Assembly: GCF_001483135.1 (NCBI RefSeq)
Contig: NZ_LNAL01000008.1
Location: 930,001-994,000, forward strand
DNA length: 64,000 nt
Origin: Solirubrum puertoriconensis
GTDB lineage: Bacteria; Bacteroidota; Bacteroidia; Cytophagales; Hymenobacteraceae
Reading direction: 5' to 3'
Shown here: one piece after another, positions 36,596-45,463 of the stretch
How the letters are laid out: each line of letters opens with the position of its first letter
Position numbering within the stretch: the stretch's first letter is position 1
Notes under the pieces: generated by a model
The model's database searches: none
Told to the model about the DNA's origin: nothing
Seen by the model: only the letters and a program-made list of their open reading frames with translations
Translations under genes and position numbers: made by a program

Positions 36596-37519
36596 ATGTA
36601 CCGCACCGATTTTCCCGAACTAGGCTGGCTGAAGCGCGAGGTAAACCGCCGCTTCGCCGATGGCAACGGTTGGCCCAGCGTCGTCATTCAGGCGCGGCCA
36701 ACGGTGGCGGTGCATCGGCCCGATATCCGTGGGCCGCTGTCGTTGTTCATGAACTTGCGCGGCAGTAGCACGTGCGCGGTGGCGCAGCACCGCGTGCGCA
36801 TCGAAACCGACACGTACTTTCTCACCAATGCCGCCGAGCATTACACGCTCGACATCGAGGAGCCTGGCCAAACCGAAACTTTCAACATCCACTTCGGCGA
36901 GCAGCTGGCCGAAACCGTACTGCGCGACAGTACCACCGCCGAGGCAACGCTGCTCGATGACCCCGCTCGCCCCGGCGCCGCGGTGCACTTCTTCACCAAG
37001 CTTTATTCCAAAGATGCAGCCCTGGAGGCGTGGGTGCGGCAGCTGCAGGCCCATGCTGCCGACTTCAACGCCCATAGCCTGCTGCGCGACCAACTACTGC
37101 TGGGCTTGCTGGCGCATTTGCTGCAGGTGCATCGCCAAACGCAGCGTCAGGCTGCCGAACTGCCAGCAACCAAGCGCGCCACGCAGCTGGAGATTTTTCG
37201 CCGCCTGAGCTGGTCGGTTGATTACCTGCACAGCTACTACCCGCGCGATTTGAGCCTCGAGGAGCTGGCTCAAGTGGCCTGCCTGTCCAAGTTTCATTAC
37301 CTGCGCCTGTTTCGGGCCTTGCACGGCCAAACTCCCTACGCCTACCTGCGCGAGCTGCGCCTGCGCAAAGGCCAGGAGCTGCTGCGCACCGGGCAGCTGC
37401 CCGTGGCCGATGTAGCCAATCTAGTAGGCTTCGAGAGCAGCAGTGCCTTTGGGCGGGCGCTGTACCAAAGCACTGGCCGCTGGCCCATGGCATTTCGGCC
37501 CGGCGCCCTCGCGAATTAG
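36596..37519 (+). CDS. AraC-family transcriptional regulator
   Basis: A 307-residue regulator. The C-terminal ~100 residues form the double helix-turn-helix: LSLEELAQVACLSKFHYLRL, then GQTPYAYLRELRLRKGQELL and VADVANLVGFESSSAFGRAL. The N-terminal ~190 residues are a sensor domain of no recognised family. ATG 36596 (MYRTDFPELG) is chosen. It is divergent from the MFS gene, the usual layout when the regulator controls the transporter. Confidence 0.9.
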   Translation: MYRTDFPELGWLKREVNRRFADGNGWPSVVIQARPTVAVHRPDIRGPLSLFMNLRGSSTCAVAQHRVRIETDTYFLTNAAEHYTLDIEEPGQTETFNIHFGEQLAETVLRDSTTAEATLLDDPARPGAAVHFFTKLYSKDAALEAWVRQLQAHAADFNAHSLLRDQLLLGLLAHLLQVHRQTQRQAAELPATKRATQLEIFRRLSWSVDYLHSYYPRDLSLEELAQVACLSKFHYLRLFRALHGQTPYAYLRELRLRKGQELLRTGQLPVADVANLVGFESSSAFGRALYQSTGRWPMAFRPGALAN

Positions 37520-37535
37520 CAATTTCGGTCAACGC

Positions 37536-37562
37536 TTGCGGTAGGATGCCGGGCTACTTTTG
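37536..37562 (+). promoter_or_regulatory. Promoter of the 37590 membrane-protein gene
   Basis: TTG (37536-37538) and TACTTTTG (37555-37562) are 16 bases apart. The start of transcription would be near 37569, before ATG 37590. Confidence 0.45.
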
Positions 37563-37589
37563 GCTATTCTCTCATCAAGCACAAACGCT

Positions 37590-38360
37590 ATGGAAACGAA
37601 CGCACTGCAGGGCGCCAGCGCCCTGTTCATCGGCTTGGTAGTGGCGCTGTACCTTTTGGTGCTGCGCGGTACTTACCAGGCCTTTCGCCAGCAAGGGCCG
37701 CAATCGGCGGCCACTGCCCGCAGCCGTACGCTGGTAGCGGCCGCCGTGCTATTGCTGTGGCTGGCCGTTTGCGCTGCCGTGGCTGGCTCGGGTTTCTTGT
37801 CCGACTTCAATGCACGGCCACCTAGGCTGATGCTGGTATTGCCGCTGCCGCTGCTAACGGCCGTATGGCTAGCCCGCTCCGAGGCCGTTGGCCGCCTGCT
37901 CGATGCCATGCCGCGCGCGGGCTTGGTTGCCTTGCAAAGCTTCCGGGTGCTAATGGAAGTGGTGCTGTGGCTGCTGTTTGTGGGCGGCGAAATACCCGTG
38001 CAAATGACCTTCGAAGGCTTGAATTACGATATCCTGACGGGCCTCACGGCGCCTATTATAGCGTACTTCTGCTTTGTGCGGCGCAGCTGGCCGTGGCAGG
38101 TGGCTTTCGGCTGGAACATCGCCGGCCTGCTGATACTGGTCAACATCGTCACCATTGCTTTTTTGTCGGCGCCGCTGCCCATCCGGTACTTCTTCAACGA
38201 GCCGGCCAATACCATCGTCGCGCGCTTTCCGATGGTGTGGTTGCCCTGCTTTGTGGTGCCGCTGGCCTACACGCTGCATGTGCTTTCGATGCGGCAACTA
38301 CTGCGCCGGGCTGCCGCAGCTCGGGTGCCTACGCCGCCTCACGCCGCCAGTTTGGCCTAG
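37590..38360 (+). CDS. Multi-pass membrane protein of unknown function
   Basis: A 256-residue protein with about seven hydrophobic segments (for example ALFIGLVVALYLLVL, LVAAAVLLLWLAVCAAVAG, LMLVLPLPLLTAVWLA, VLMEVVLWLLFVGG). I recognise no transporter or enzyme motif. ATG 37590 (METNALQG) is preferred; a TTG at 37560 lies inside the -7 box. The TAG stop is within CCTAGG (38356-38361). Confidence 0.68.
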   Translation: METNALQGASALFIGLVVALYLLVLRGTYQAFRQQGPQSAATARSRTLVAAAVLLLWLAVCAAVAGSGFLSDFNARPPRLMLVLPLPLLTAVWLARSEAVGRLLDAMPRAGLVALQSFRVLMEVVLWLLFVGGEIPVQMTFEGLNYDILTGLTAPIIAYFCFVRRSWPWQVAFGWNIAGLLILVNIVTIAFLSAPLPIRYFFNEPANTIVARFPMVWLPCFVVPLAYTLHVLSMRQLLRRAAAARVPTPPHAASLA

Positions 38361-38518
38361 GTAGCTCAGGCGCGGTCCTGGGCAAGGCTGCAACCACTCG
38401 TGGAGCTGTGGTAAAATGAGGCTGGCTGGGGTAGCCAAAGCAGGCTAATCAGCAGCTCGTCAGTACCTAGCGGGGCGTAGTGGTCGTATAGCATATCTCA
38501 ACCAAGCACCAAACCACT

Positions 38519-38950
38519 ATGTCGCAGAACGCAGATGAGCGCCGCCAAGAGCGCCGCGAAGGTGATAAAGAAAATTACCGCAACGCCCCCGAAAGCCGCT
38601 ACCAGCCCGACCGCAACAACCCGTCGCGCCACCACGACCGCAACCCTAACGACGACGGCGACGCCACGCAGGACTTTAATACCATCGGCGACGACGGCAC
38701 CTCCGATGGCATTGCCAAAACCTCGGCCGGCTCGGGTGCCAACAACCTAGGTTCGGGCGGCTTGGTGCAAGACACCAACACCCGCAGCCGCGACGCCGAC
38801 CAGGGTGGCACGCAAGGAGGCGGCTCCAAGAGCGATGATCAAAGCCACCTGCGCACGCCCAGCGCCCAAGGCACGCACCGCTCGCAGGGCAACTCGCACG
38901 ATGGCGGCCAAAGTGCCCAAAAAGGCTCGCGCAGCGGCAACCAAGTGTAG
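38519..38950 (+). CDS. Gly-rich hydrophilin-like disordered protein
   Basis: A 143-residue protein with no Cys or Trp and almost no hydrophobic residues. Gly makes up 21 residues (about 15%), and Asp, Asn, Arg, Gln and Ser dominate. There is no signal peptide. It is a loosely repetitive sequence (DDGDATQDF, TIGDDGTSDG, GGSKSDDQSH), so it should be intrinsically disordered. The composition meets the usual hydrophilin definition (high Gly, high hydrophilicity), as in LEA-like desiccation protectants; the function is inferred from composition only. It starts at ATG 38519. The 158 bases before it show nothing further. Confidence 0.72.
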   Translation: MSQNADERRQERREGDKENYRNAPESRYQPDRNNPSRHHDRNPNDDGDATQDFNTIGDDGTSDGIAKTSAGSGANNLGSGGLVQDTNTRSRDADQGGTQGGGSKSDDQSHLRTPSAQGTHRSQGNSHDGGQSAQKGSRSGNQV

Positions 38951-39055
38951 CGCCAGCCTAGGCTAATCAAGCTCATACCGAGCACCTATGCCGCCGGCGG
39001 TGCAGCACGCACCGCCGGCGGCCGTGTTGTCACTCCCACGCCAACGTTCAGCTGT

Positions 39056-39493
39056 ATGTCGCTCAACTTCGAAAAGTACGTGGCCGAAGCCAATGCCTGG
39101 CTGCATGTGGTAGGTCGGCACCTAGGCATCCAAAACCGGGCCCAAGCCGGCCGTATCTTCAGGGCCGTGCTCCACGCCCTGCGCGACCGGATACCCGCCG
39201 AGAAAGCTGCGCACCTAGGGGCGCAGCTGCCCATTATCTGGAAGGGCATTTACTTCGATGGGTATAAGGTGCGGCGCGAGCCCATTGTAGTGCGGCACGC
39301 GCAGGATTGGCTCGTGTTCGTGGCCTCTTACGACGCCTTTGCCGAAGGCCACGATTTCCCGACGGCCGAGCACACGCGCCGCGCGTTCATGGGCGTAATG
39401 AATGCCTTGGAAGAGTTGCTCTCGCCGGGACAGTATTCGCAGGTAGTCGATGCCCTGCACACCGACATTCAGGAACTGCTGTATGTGCACTAG
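39056..39493 (+). CDS. DUF2267 protein
   Basis: A 145-residue all-helical protein of the DUF2267 family. FRAVLHALRDRIPAEKAAHL and GAQLPIIWKGIYFDGYK are the hallmark sequences. The function is unknown; in some genomes such proteins lie in stress-response loci. It starts at ATG 39056. A terminator follows. Confidence 0.85.
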   Translation: MSLNFEKYVAEANAWLHVVGRHLGIQNRAQAGRIFRAVLHALRDRIPAEKAAHLGAQLPIIWKGIYFDGYKVRREPIVVRHAQDWLVFVASYDAFAEGHDFPTAEHTRRAFMGVMNALEELLSPGQYSQVVDALHTDIQELLYVH

Positions 39494-39513
39494 CGCCTAG
39501 GTAGCTCCGCAGC

Positions 39514-39549
39514 AAAGCCCGGTTCTGGCTTCCAGAGCCGGGCTTTTTT
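39514..39549 (+). terminator. Terminator of the DUF2267 gene
   Basis: Arms 39514-39528 and 39532-39546 pair over 15 bases with one G-U, followed by T residues through 39549. Confidence 0.88.
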
Positions 39550-39711
39550 GTAAGCCGATCAGCAGGAACAAGTAACTTGGCTAATTATTTTAGTTGATGA
39601 TCTGATGGCTACTATTTATTTGCTAAAAATATTGTGCACGCGAAATGTTTTCGCCCCGGCCGATGTTACCTTAGCTCTGAAACTCTGACCGCCGAACTAC
39701 CTTCGTTTCGT

Positions 39712-40761
39712 ATGCGCGAATCGTACCTGACAGGTGGAAACTCCCACATGGACGCCACCGATAAAGAAATTGACAAGGCCCTGCGCCCCCTTAGCTTCGA
39801 CGACTTCACGGGTCAGGCCAAGGTGGTGGAGAACCTGAAAGTGTTTGTGGCGGCCGCCAAGCAACGCGGCGACGCCCTCGACCACGTTCTGCTGCACGGG
39901 CCTCCTGGCCTCGGCAAAACCACGTTGTCGCACATCATTGCCAACGAGCTCGGTTCGGGCATCAAGATGACCTCGGGCCCGGTGCTCGACAAGCCCTCCG
40001 ACCTGGCGGGCTTGCTCACCAACCTCGATCCGCACGACGTGCTCTTCATCGACGAGATTCACCGCCTCAATCCGGTGGTGGAGGAGTACCTGTACTCGGC
40101 CATGGAGGACTACCGCATCGACATCATGCTCGACTCGGGCCCCAACGCCCGCTCCGTGCAGATTTCGCTGTCGCCGTTCACGCTCATCGGGGCTACCACG
40201 CGCTCGGGCATGCTCACGGCGCCGCTGCGCGCCCGCTTCGGCATTTCGTCGCGCCTGGAGTATTACGACGCCAAGCTGCTCACCGACATCGTGCAGCGCT
40301 CGGCCGAAATCCTGGGCACGCCCATCCACGAGGATGCGGCCTTCGAAATTGCCCGCCGCTCGCGCGGTACACCCCGTATCTCCAATAACCTGCTGCGCCG
40401 TACTCGCGACTTTGCTCAGATCAAAGGCACCGGCACCATCACCCGCGAAATTGCCCAGTTCGCCCTGAGCGCCCTCGATGTTGACTCGCAAGGCCTCGAC
40501 GATATGGACAAGCGCATTCTGTCGACCATCATCGACAAGTTTAAGGGTGGCCCGGTAGGCATCACCACCATTGCTACGGCCTGCGGCGAAGAAGCCGAAA
40601 CCATCGAGGAAGTGTACGAGCCGTTCCTGATTCAGGAAGGCTACATCAAGCGCACCTCGCGGGGCCGCGAAGCCACCGAGCAAGCCTATACGCACCTAGG
40701 GCGCCCGCTGCCGCAGCACTTGCGTGGCAACGTAGCCGGCGACCTGTTCGCGCAAGAGTAA
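39712..40761 (+). CDS. ruvB: Holliday junction helicase subunit RuvB
   Basis: A 349-residue AAA+ motor that drives branch migration with RuvA. Walker A is GPPGLGKT, Walker B is [10 protein letters not shown], and sensor I is [14 protein letters not shown]. The C-terminal winged helix has [16 protein letters not shown] and [13 protein letters not shown], both diagnostic. ATG 39712 (MRESYLTGG) gives a normal family N-terminus; the frame opens at 39634 with non-conserved sequence. The upstream 218 bases hold the DUF2267 terminator and an AT-rich stretch that may carry the promoter. Confidence 0.97.
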   Translation: MRESYLTGGNSHMDATDKEIDKALRPLSFDDFTGQAKVVENLKVFVAAAKQRGDALDHVLLHGPPGLGKTTLSHIIANELGSGIKMTSGPVLDKPSDLAGLLTNLDPHDVLFIDEIHRLNPVVEEYLYSAMEDYRIDIMLDSGPNARSVQISLSPFTLIGATTRSGMLTAPLRARFGISSRLEYYDAKLLTDIVQRSAEILGTPIHEDAAFEIARRSRGTPRISNNLLRRTRDFAQIKGTGTITREIAQFALSALDVDSQGLDDMDKRILSTIIDKFKGGPVGITTIATACGEEAETIEEVYEPFLIQEGYIKRTSRGREATEQAYTHLGRPLPQHLRGNVAGDLFAQE

Positions 40762-40776
40762 CCTGTGATTTATTGT

Positions 40777-40812
40777 GCAAAAATGCACCGCCCAACGGCG
40801 GTGCATTTTTGC
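40777..40812 (+). terminator. Terminator of ruvB
   Basis: Perfect 16-base arms (40777-40792 and 40797-40812) around CAAC. The hairpin overlaps the extended frame of the next gene, which supports the later ATG 40829 for that gene. Confidence 0.88.
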
Positions 40813-40828
40813 GTTAGGCTGGCTGCAT

Positions 40829-41953
40829 ATGCACGCTTTTTCCGCTACGCTCGAGCTGATCGGTGTAAACCCTTTTGTGCAAATGCCTGCCGATGTGTTG
40901 GCCGACGTGTTTTCCAAAGCAGGGCGCAGCAAAGGGCCGATACGGGTGCACGGAACTATCAACAACCAGCCCTATGAGCAAACGTTGGTGCGCTATGCCG
41001 GCGAATGGCGCTTGTACATCAACCTAACGATGTTGGCTAATTCGCCCCGGCGCATTGGCGAAATACTGGCCGTTACGCTCGACTACAACCCGGTAGGCCC
41101 GCCCGTGCTGACGTGCCCCACCTTTGAGCGGGCATTAGCCGAAGCTCCCGAGGCCCAACAAGTTTTTGATGGGTTGTCGGCCTCGCGGCAAAACGAGCTG
41201 GTGCGCTACCTGGTGCGTTTGAAAAGCGAGGAAGCCTTGACGCTTAATATCGAGCGCGCCATCGGATTTCTGTTGGGCAAAAACCGTTTCGTCGGCCGCG
41301 ACCGGCCTAACCTCAATTGCCTTGGGTTTTGCCCATGCCCGCCTTTGCCAAATGTGCTAGTTTCAGCGGTACAAACGAACACCTCGGCCACCATGGGTAG
41401 TAACGAAATAGCCCCCGACCAGCAGGAGCAACTGCTTAGCGTACTGGAAAACAGATTCCGCGAAAATTTGCACCGCCATGCCGGCCATTCTTGGGGGGAG
41501 TTAAAAGGCCGACTCCAGGCCAACCCGTCGAAATTATGGGCGCTATCGGAAATGGAACGAACCGGCGGCGAGCCCGACGTAATAGGGTTTGACGCCGCAA
41601 CGGGCGAGTATCTGTTCTGCGACTGCGCGGCCGAAACGCCCCTAGGTCGCCGTGGTGGTTGCTACGACCGCCAAGGGCTGGAGGCCCGAAAGGAGCACAA
41701 GCCAGCAAGCAATGCCATGGATATGGCAGCGGCAATGGGCATTGAGCTGCTGACGGAAGAACAATACCGAAGCTTGCAGCAACTCGGCCGGTTCGATGCC
41801 AAAACCTCGAGCTGGTTGCAAACGCCTGCCGAAGTTCGCAAGCTTGGCGGGGCGCTGTTCGCCGATTACCGCTACGGCAGGGTTTTCGTGTATCACAACA
41901 CGGCGCAGTCGTATTATTCCTCCAGAGGGTTTCGCGGGCTGCTCAGGGTGTGA
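40829..41953 (+). CDS. DUF1905 / OmdA (YdeI-like) / DUF4256 fused frame
   Basis: A 374-residue frame with three family segments. Residues 1-90 look like DUF1905 (MHAFSATLELIGVN, GTINNQPYEQTLVR). Residues 95-160 resemble the YdeI/OmpD-associated domain (FDGLSASRQNELVRYLV, NIERAIGFLLGK). Residues 189-374 match DUF4256 (HAGHSWGELKGRL, ERTGGEPDVIGFD, GGALFADYRYGRVFVYHN). The join, residues 161-188, is Pro/Cys-rich and looks untranslated, and a TAA in another frame sits exactly where DUF1905-OmdA proteins end (41308-41310). It may be a true fusion or two genes joined by a lost stop. ATG 41393 is a normal DUF4256 start. Confidence 0.75.
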   Translation: MHAFSATLELIGVNPFVQMPADVLADVFSKAGRSKGPIRVHGTINNQPYEQTLVRYAGEWRLYINLTMLANSPRRIGEILAVTLDYNPVGPPVLTCPTFERALAEAPEAQQVFDGLSASRQNELVRYLVRLKSEEALTLNIERAIGFLLGKNRFVGRDRPNLNCLGFCPCPPLPNVLVSAVQTNTSATMGSNEIAPDQQEQLLSVLENRFRENLHRHAGHSWGELKGRLQANPSKLWALSEMERTGGEPDVIGFDAATGEYLFCDCAAETPLGRRGGCYDRQGLEARKEHKPASNAMDMAAAMGIELLTEEQYRSLQQLGRFDAKTSSWLQTPAEVRKLGGALFADYRYGRVFVYHNTAQSYYSSRGFRGLLRV

Positions 41954-42354
41954 GCCCCTAGGTGCATAGCACCGTACAGGGCGAAGGCACCTAGCACGCC
42001 TGCACGCACCTAGGTCGTCCATTTCGCAGCCTCTGCACGGCAACATGGACCGATGAGCCGCTCATGCCGAAACATGTTTTTTACCAAGAACACCCGACGT
42101 CGGTTCCTTAAGCTGACGCCGGGTGTTCGTGTATTCAAGTAAACGCAAAACCCTGCTAGCCGCTGGTTACTCTACATCTGCAGGTCGCAATTCTCATTAG
42201 GTCAACTTGTCTTAATTGACCCTTACTAGCTATGAGGGCTCAAAAAATATATCTGATTTTTATTGATTATCAATAAAAATTTATCGAAAGTTGTTCAAGC
42301 AGAAGTCTGTTGCTGCAAGTACCAGAACTTAATAAACCAACACCCTAACACCCT
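41954..42354. other. Non-coding stretch before the DUF2975 gene
   Basis: No gene is seen in these 401 bases. The left part has two CCTAGG copies (41957, 42009) and a hairpin at 42088-42128 with 9-base outer arms and no following T run. The right part (42230-42350) is strongly AT-rich and contains the palindrome at 42257. Confidence 0.6.
42257..42279. promoter_or_regulatory. 23-bp AT-rich palindrome, likely operator of DUF2975-Xre pair
   Basis: Eleven-base arms around one central T form a perfect inverted repeat (core ATTGAT-T-ATCAAT). It lies 75 bases before the DUF2975 start, in the leader or promoter region. The Xre-type regulator two genes on is the natural candidate to bind it. This is inferred from position and symmetry. 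Confidence 0.5.
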
Positions 42355-42882
42355 ATGAAAACCAAGTCAACGCTTGTTCTGACCATTATGCACGTCGTGT
42401 TCTGGGTCTTGCTTATTGGGTTGTGTATCCAGACCGGAGCCATTTTGATTTCGTTTTTCGTGAGCGAGTTTATCAACCCAGTGGGTGCGCAAAACTTGTA
42501 CATGGGCTTGAACTTGGCTGCGCTAAAAAATTACGCCGAGGTGCACTACGTGGGTGTGGTATCCTTTATGGTGTACTTCCTGGCGGTAAAAGCATACATG
42601 GCTTACTTGGTCATTCAGATTTTCCGAAAAATCGACTTCGCGGCGCCTTTCAGTCCGGAAATAGCTGCGCTGATCACCAAAATCAGTCACGCTGCTTTGG
42701 CAGCCGGCGTAGTGGCCATAGTGGCCAACAACTACACTAAATGGCTGCTGAAGAGCGTGTCAATTGACATCCCAACTTGGTCGGGCGATGAGTTCCTGTT
42801 TCTGGCCGGCATCATCTTCATCATCGCGCAGGTGTTTCAGAAGGGCACCGACATCCAGGCGGAAAACGCATTGACGGTTTAG
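42355..42882 (+). CDS. DUF2975 membrane protein
   Basis: A 175-residue protein with four hydrophobic segments (IMHVVFWVLLIGLC, VSFMVYFLAVKAYMAYLVI, ISHAALAAGVVAIVA, EFLFLAGIIFIIAQVF), matching DUF2975. The family is usually encoded next to a small Xre regulator, as here, where only three bases separate the genes. The role is unknown. Base composition is less GC-rich than most of the window. Confidence 0.85.
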   Translation: MKTKSTLVLTIMHVVFWVLLIGLCIQTGAILISFFVSEFINPVGAQNLYMGLNLAALKNYAEVHYVGVVSFMVYFLAVKAYMAYLVIQIFRKIDFAAPFSPEIAALITKISHAALAAGVVAIVANNYTKWLLKSVSIDIPTWSGDEFLFLAGIIFIIAQVFQKGTDIQAENALTV

Positions 42883-42885
42883 CAA

Positions 42886-43086
42886 ATGCCGATAATCGTG
42901 AACCTGGATGTGATGATGGCCAAGCGCAAAATGTCGTTAAGCGAACTGTCGGAGAAAGTGGACTTGACGCTGGCCAACCTTTCCATTCTGAAAACGGGCA
43001 AAGCCAAAGCCGTACGCTTCAGTACGCTCGAAGCGCTGTGTAAAGCGCTAGACTGCCAACCCGGCGATTTATTGGAATGTCGCTGA
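42886..43086 (+). CDS. Small Xre-family regulator
   Basis: A 66-residue single helix-turn-helix protein of the Cro/CI-like YozG type: MPIIVNLDVMMAKRKMSLSE, then LSEKVDLTLANLSILKTGKA and STLEALCKALDCQPGDLLE. Proteins of this type are typically paired with DUF2975. It probably controls its own operon through the palindrome at 42257. Confidence 0.88.
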   Translation: MPIIVNLDVMMAKRKMSLSELSEKVDLTLANLSILKTGKAKAVRFSTLEALCKALDCQPGDLLECR

Positions 43087-43150
43087 ACCAAGCAGCAGGA
43101 ACGCCGGGCCCGTGTTGAGTGTTGAAAGCAACGCTTAAGCCAGTAGCACC

Positions 43151-43177
43151 TTGGTAGCGGCTTAACCCCGACCTTTG
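43151..43177 (+). promoter_or_regulatory. Possible promoter of queG (GACCTTTG)
   Basis: TTG (43151-43153), 16 bases, then GACCTTTG (43170-43177), one mismatch to TAnnTTTG. It ends five bases before the queG ATG. Confidence 0.35.
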
Positions 43178-43182
43178 CCCGC

Positions 43183-44166
43183 ATGCTTGCCTCCGACATT
43201 ACCCGCGCCGAACACACCGCCTTTATTAAGCGCCGGGCGGCGGAGCTGGGCTTTATGGCCTGCGGCATCTCACGGGCTGAGTTCCTGGAAGAAGAAGCCC
43301 CGCGCTTGGAACAGTGGCTCGCCAAAGGCATGCAGGGCCAGATGCGCTGGATGGAAAACCACTTCGACAAGCGCCTCGACCCGCGCCTGCTCGTGGACGG
43401 TGCCAAGTCGGTGATTTCGCTGCTGCTGAACTACTACCCGGCCGCCGAAGACCAGCAGCCCGACGATACGCTGAAGGTAAGTAAGTACGCCTACGGCCGC
43501 GACTACCACCACGTCATCAAAGACAAGCTGAAAACCCTGCTGCAGGACATACAGGCGCATATCGGCGAGGTGGGCGGCCGCGCGTTCGTCGATTCGGCGC
43601 CGGTGCTCGATAAGGCCTGGGCCAAGAAGAGCGGCCTGGGCTGGGTCGGCAAGAATTCGAACCTGATTACGCCTGGCGCGGGCTCGTTCTATTTCATTGC
43701 CGAGCTGATTGTGGATGTGGAGCTCAGCTACGATGGCCCCATCCGCGACTACTGCGGCTCCTGCACGCGCTGCCTCGATGCGTGCCCCACGCAGGCTATT
43801 ACCGAGCCCTACGTGGTGGATGGCAGCAAGTGCATCAGCTACTTTACCATCGAGCTAAAAGAACAATTGCCCGCCGACGTACAGGGTCAGCTGGGCAATT
43901 GGATATTCGGGTGTGATATCTGCCAGGATGTGTGCCCCTGGAACCGCTTTTCGCGGGCTACGCAGGAGGAGCAGTTTAAGCCGCACCCGCACCTGAAGGA
44001 GATGCGCGAGAGCGACTGGCAGGAAATCACGCAGGAAGTATTTCAGACGTTGTTTCGGCACTCGGCCGTGAAGCGCACCGGCTACCAAGGCCTCACGCGT
44101 AACATCCGGTTTGTTGCGGGCAAGCCTTCGCTCGGCACGCCCGCAACCGAACCTGAATTAAGCTAA
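43183..44166 (+). CDS. queG: Epoxyqueuosine reductase QueG
   Basis: A 327-residue cobalamin and Fe-S enzyme for the last step of queuosine tRNA modification. Two 4Fe-4S motifs are [16 protein letters not shown] and [46 protein letters not shown] and the [13 protein letters not shown] region are standard. It starts at ATG 43183 and may be leaderless. The C-terminus overlaps the small convergent gene by nine bases. No CCTAGG in this gene. Confidence 0.96.
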   Translation: MLASDITRAEHTAFIKRRAAELGFMACGISRAEFLEEEAPRLEQWLAKGMQGQMRWMENHFDKRLDPRLLVDGAKSVISLLLNYYPAAEDQQPDDTLKVSKYAYGRDYHHVIKDKLKTLLQDIQAHIGEVGGRAFVDSAPVLDKAWAKKSGLGWVGKNSNLITPGAGSFYFIAELIVDVELSYDGPIRDYCGSCTRCLDACPTQAITEPYVVDGSKCISYFTIELKEQLPADVQGQLGNWIFGCDICQDVCPWNRFSRATQEEQFKPHPHLKEMRESDWQEITQEVFQTLFRHSAVKRTGYQGLTRNIRFVAGKPSLGTPATEPELS

Positions 44167-44352
44167 CCGCACCTGCCGGAAGACCCGGTTGAGCACGCGG
44201 CGGTAAAGTTTAGAGAACTGCTGGTAACACCACGCCTTCAACTCACTTACCTCGTCGGGCACAAGCGCACGCAGGGCCTTTCGAAGTTCCTTCTCGAACA
44301 GCATTCGGTCGAAGCTGACTTTAAGCAGGATGGTTTTTACATATTCCAGCAT
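44158..44352 (-). CDS. Small hypothetical basic protein
   Basis: A 64-residue protein: [19 protein letters not shown], then charged helices ending VFRQVRLA. No signal peptide or known family. Dense charged-helix sequence and a normal ATG make it a plausible real gene, but support is limited. Its 3' end overlaps queG by nine bases. The next 232 bases hold only the terminator at 44531 and AT-rich DNA. Confidence 0.45.
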   Translation of the reverse strand: MLEYVKTILLKVSFDRMLFEKELRKALRALVPDEVSELKAWCYQQFSKLYRRVLNRVFRQVRLA

Positions 44353-44530
44353 TGTAGTAGGTGATAGTGTTTTGGGTAGGGTAAAAACGCCATCTGGGTA
44401 GCGGCGGCTCTCTATACGTGTACCAACGAAAAAAGCTGAAGCAACATTATAGATGCCATTTTGCTACGGAGAAAGGTACAATAATTAAAATTCAAAATGC
44501 AAGATGATTGTTCAGCTATTCGGAAAAAAT

Positions 44531-44563
44531 AATCCCCCGTTAAGTTGAGCTTAACGGGGGATT
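44531..44563 (-). terminator. Terminator of ferritin-like unit 3
   Basis: Perfect 14-base arms (44531-44544 and 44550-44563) with a five-base loop; the minus strand runs into a T tract. It closes the 46192-44585 two-gene unit. Confidence 0.9.
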
Positions 44564-44584
44564 AATGTTCGGGCTTGCAGCAGC

Positions 44585-45448
44585 TTACGCCGTGAACAGC
44601 GCCACTACGGCTTGCACGGCTGTTGCCGTAAGCGGCTCGTCGATAGCCTCCGTTACGGCGGCTCGTCTCTCGGCCTCGGTAATGGCCGGCGAGAAGGGCA
44701 ATAGGGGAGTAATTGTACTAAGGTCAACTTCGCGGGTGGCGGTTACCAATTGGCGTACGCGGTCTTCGCCGGCGTACACCGGAGCCGTAGCCGAGGGCAC
44801 GGGGCCGCCGTTGTCGGTGGCGCTAACCCAGGGCTTCACGTCGGTGCCGCGCTGGCGGCGCAGCAGGCGCAGGTGCGCGCTGTGGCGGCCTTCAACCGTT
44901 ACGCCACGCGTGGCCAAGGTCAGCAGATCGTCGTTGCTGGTGAGCAGCGACACTTGCCCTAGGTAAGCCCGCACGCTCAGGTCTTCGAGAACCTGCGCCA
45001 CGGCCAGCATGGTGTCGGTGTTCGAAAACACATCGGCAAAGGCGGCAGCTTGCGTGCCGCCGCGAGTGCCCGTGAAGTCGTAGCGGGGGCGGGCTGGTAC
45101 TGCACCACCCGATGCCGCAACTATGGCCTCGAGCCGGGCAATGTGCTGGCGCTGCTGCTCCCGGATGAGGGTAAGATCGGGCTGAATAGCGGCCGGCACG
45201 AGCGTGGGGGTGCCCAGCGCACGGCCGTAAAATTCATCTTGCAGCCACTCAACCTGCAGCAACAGCAGCAAAGCATCGAGCTGGGTGCCGGCACGTTGTG
45301 CCACGGCGGGTTGCGCCACGGCACCTAGGGCCAGCGGCAGGGTAGCGGCAGCCGTGCGAGCCAGTTGCGACAGGGCGCTGCGGCGGGCCGTGGGCTGCTC
45401 CGATGCAGCGGCGCCGGCCAGTTGATCAATAAGCGAAAGCAAATTCAT
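44585..45448 (-). CDS. Ferritin-like partner protein, unit 3 (one ligand lost)
   Basis: A 287-residue ferritin-like protein of the PCC13-62/Ferritin_2 type. Its N-terminus, with ARRSALSQL and a hydrophobic Ala/Leu stretch ending AVAQ, looks like a twin-arginine export signal. Ligands by alignment with the paralogues: E67 is present, the second helix ExxH has become Q99-xx-H102 (Glu to Gln), E155 and E186-xx-H189 (VEGRH) are present. So one metal ligand appears lost. It follows the lipoprotein member by 15 bases. Length and layout match the partners at 46405 and 48459. Confidence 0.82.
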   Translation of the reverse strand: MNLLSLIDQLAGAAASEQPTARRSALSQLARTAAATLPLALGAVAQPAVAQRAGTQLDALLLLLQVEWLQDEFYGRALGTPTLVPAAIQPDLTLIREQQRQHIARLEAIVAASGGAVPARPRYDFTGTRGGTQAAAFADVFSNTDTMLAVAQVLEDLSVRAYLGQVSLLTSNDDLLTLATRGVTVEGRHSAHLRLLRRQRGTDVKPWVSATDNGGPVPSATAPVYAGEDRVRQLVTATREVDLSTITPLLPFSPAITEAERRAAVTEAIDEPLTATAVQAVVALFTA

Positions 45449-45463
45449 GGGGGAAAGCCGGCC

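Noticed and set aside
39697-40695. Long minus-strand open frame of 332 codons opposite ruvB
   Set aside because: It is the complement of a clearly coding, high-GC gene and has no recognisable family.
42088-42128. Hairpin with 9-base outer arms as a possible terminator
   Set aside because: No T run follows on either strand and it is far from the preceding stop.
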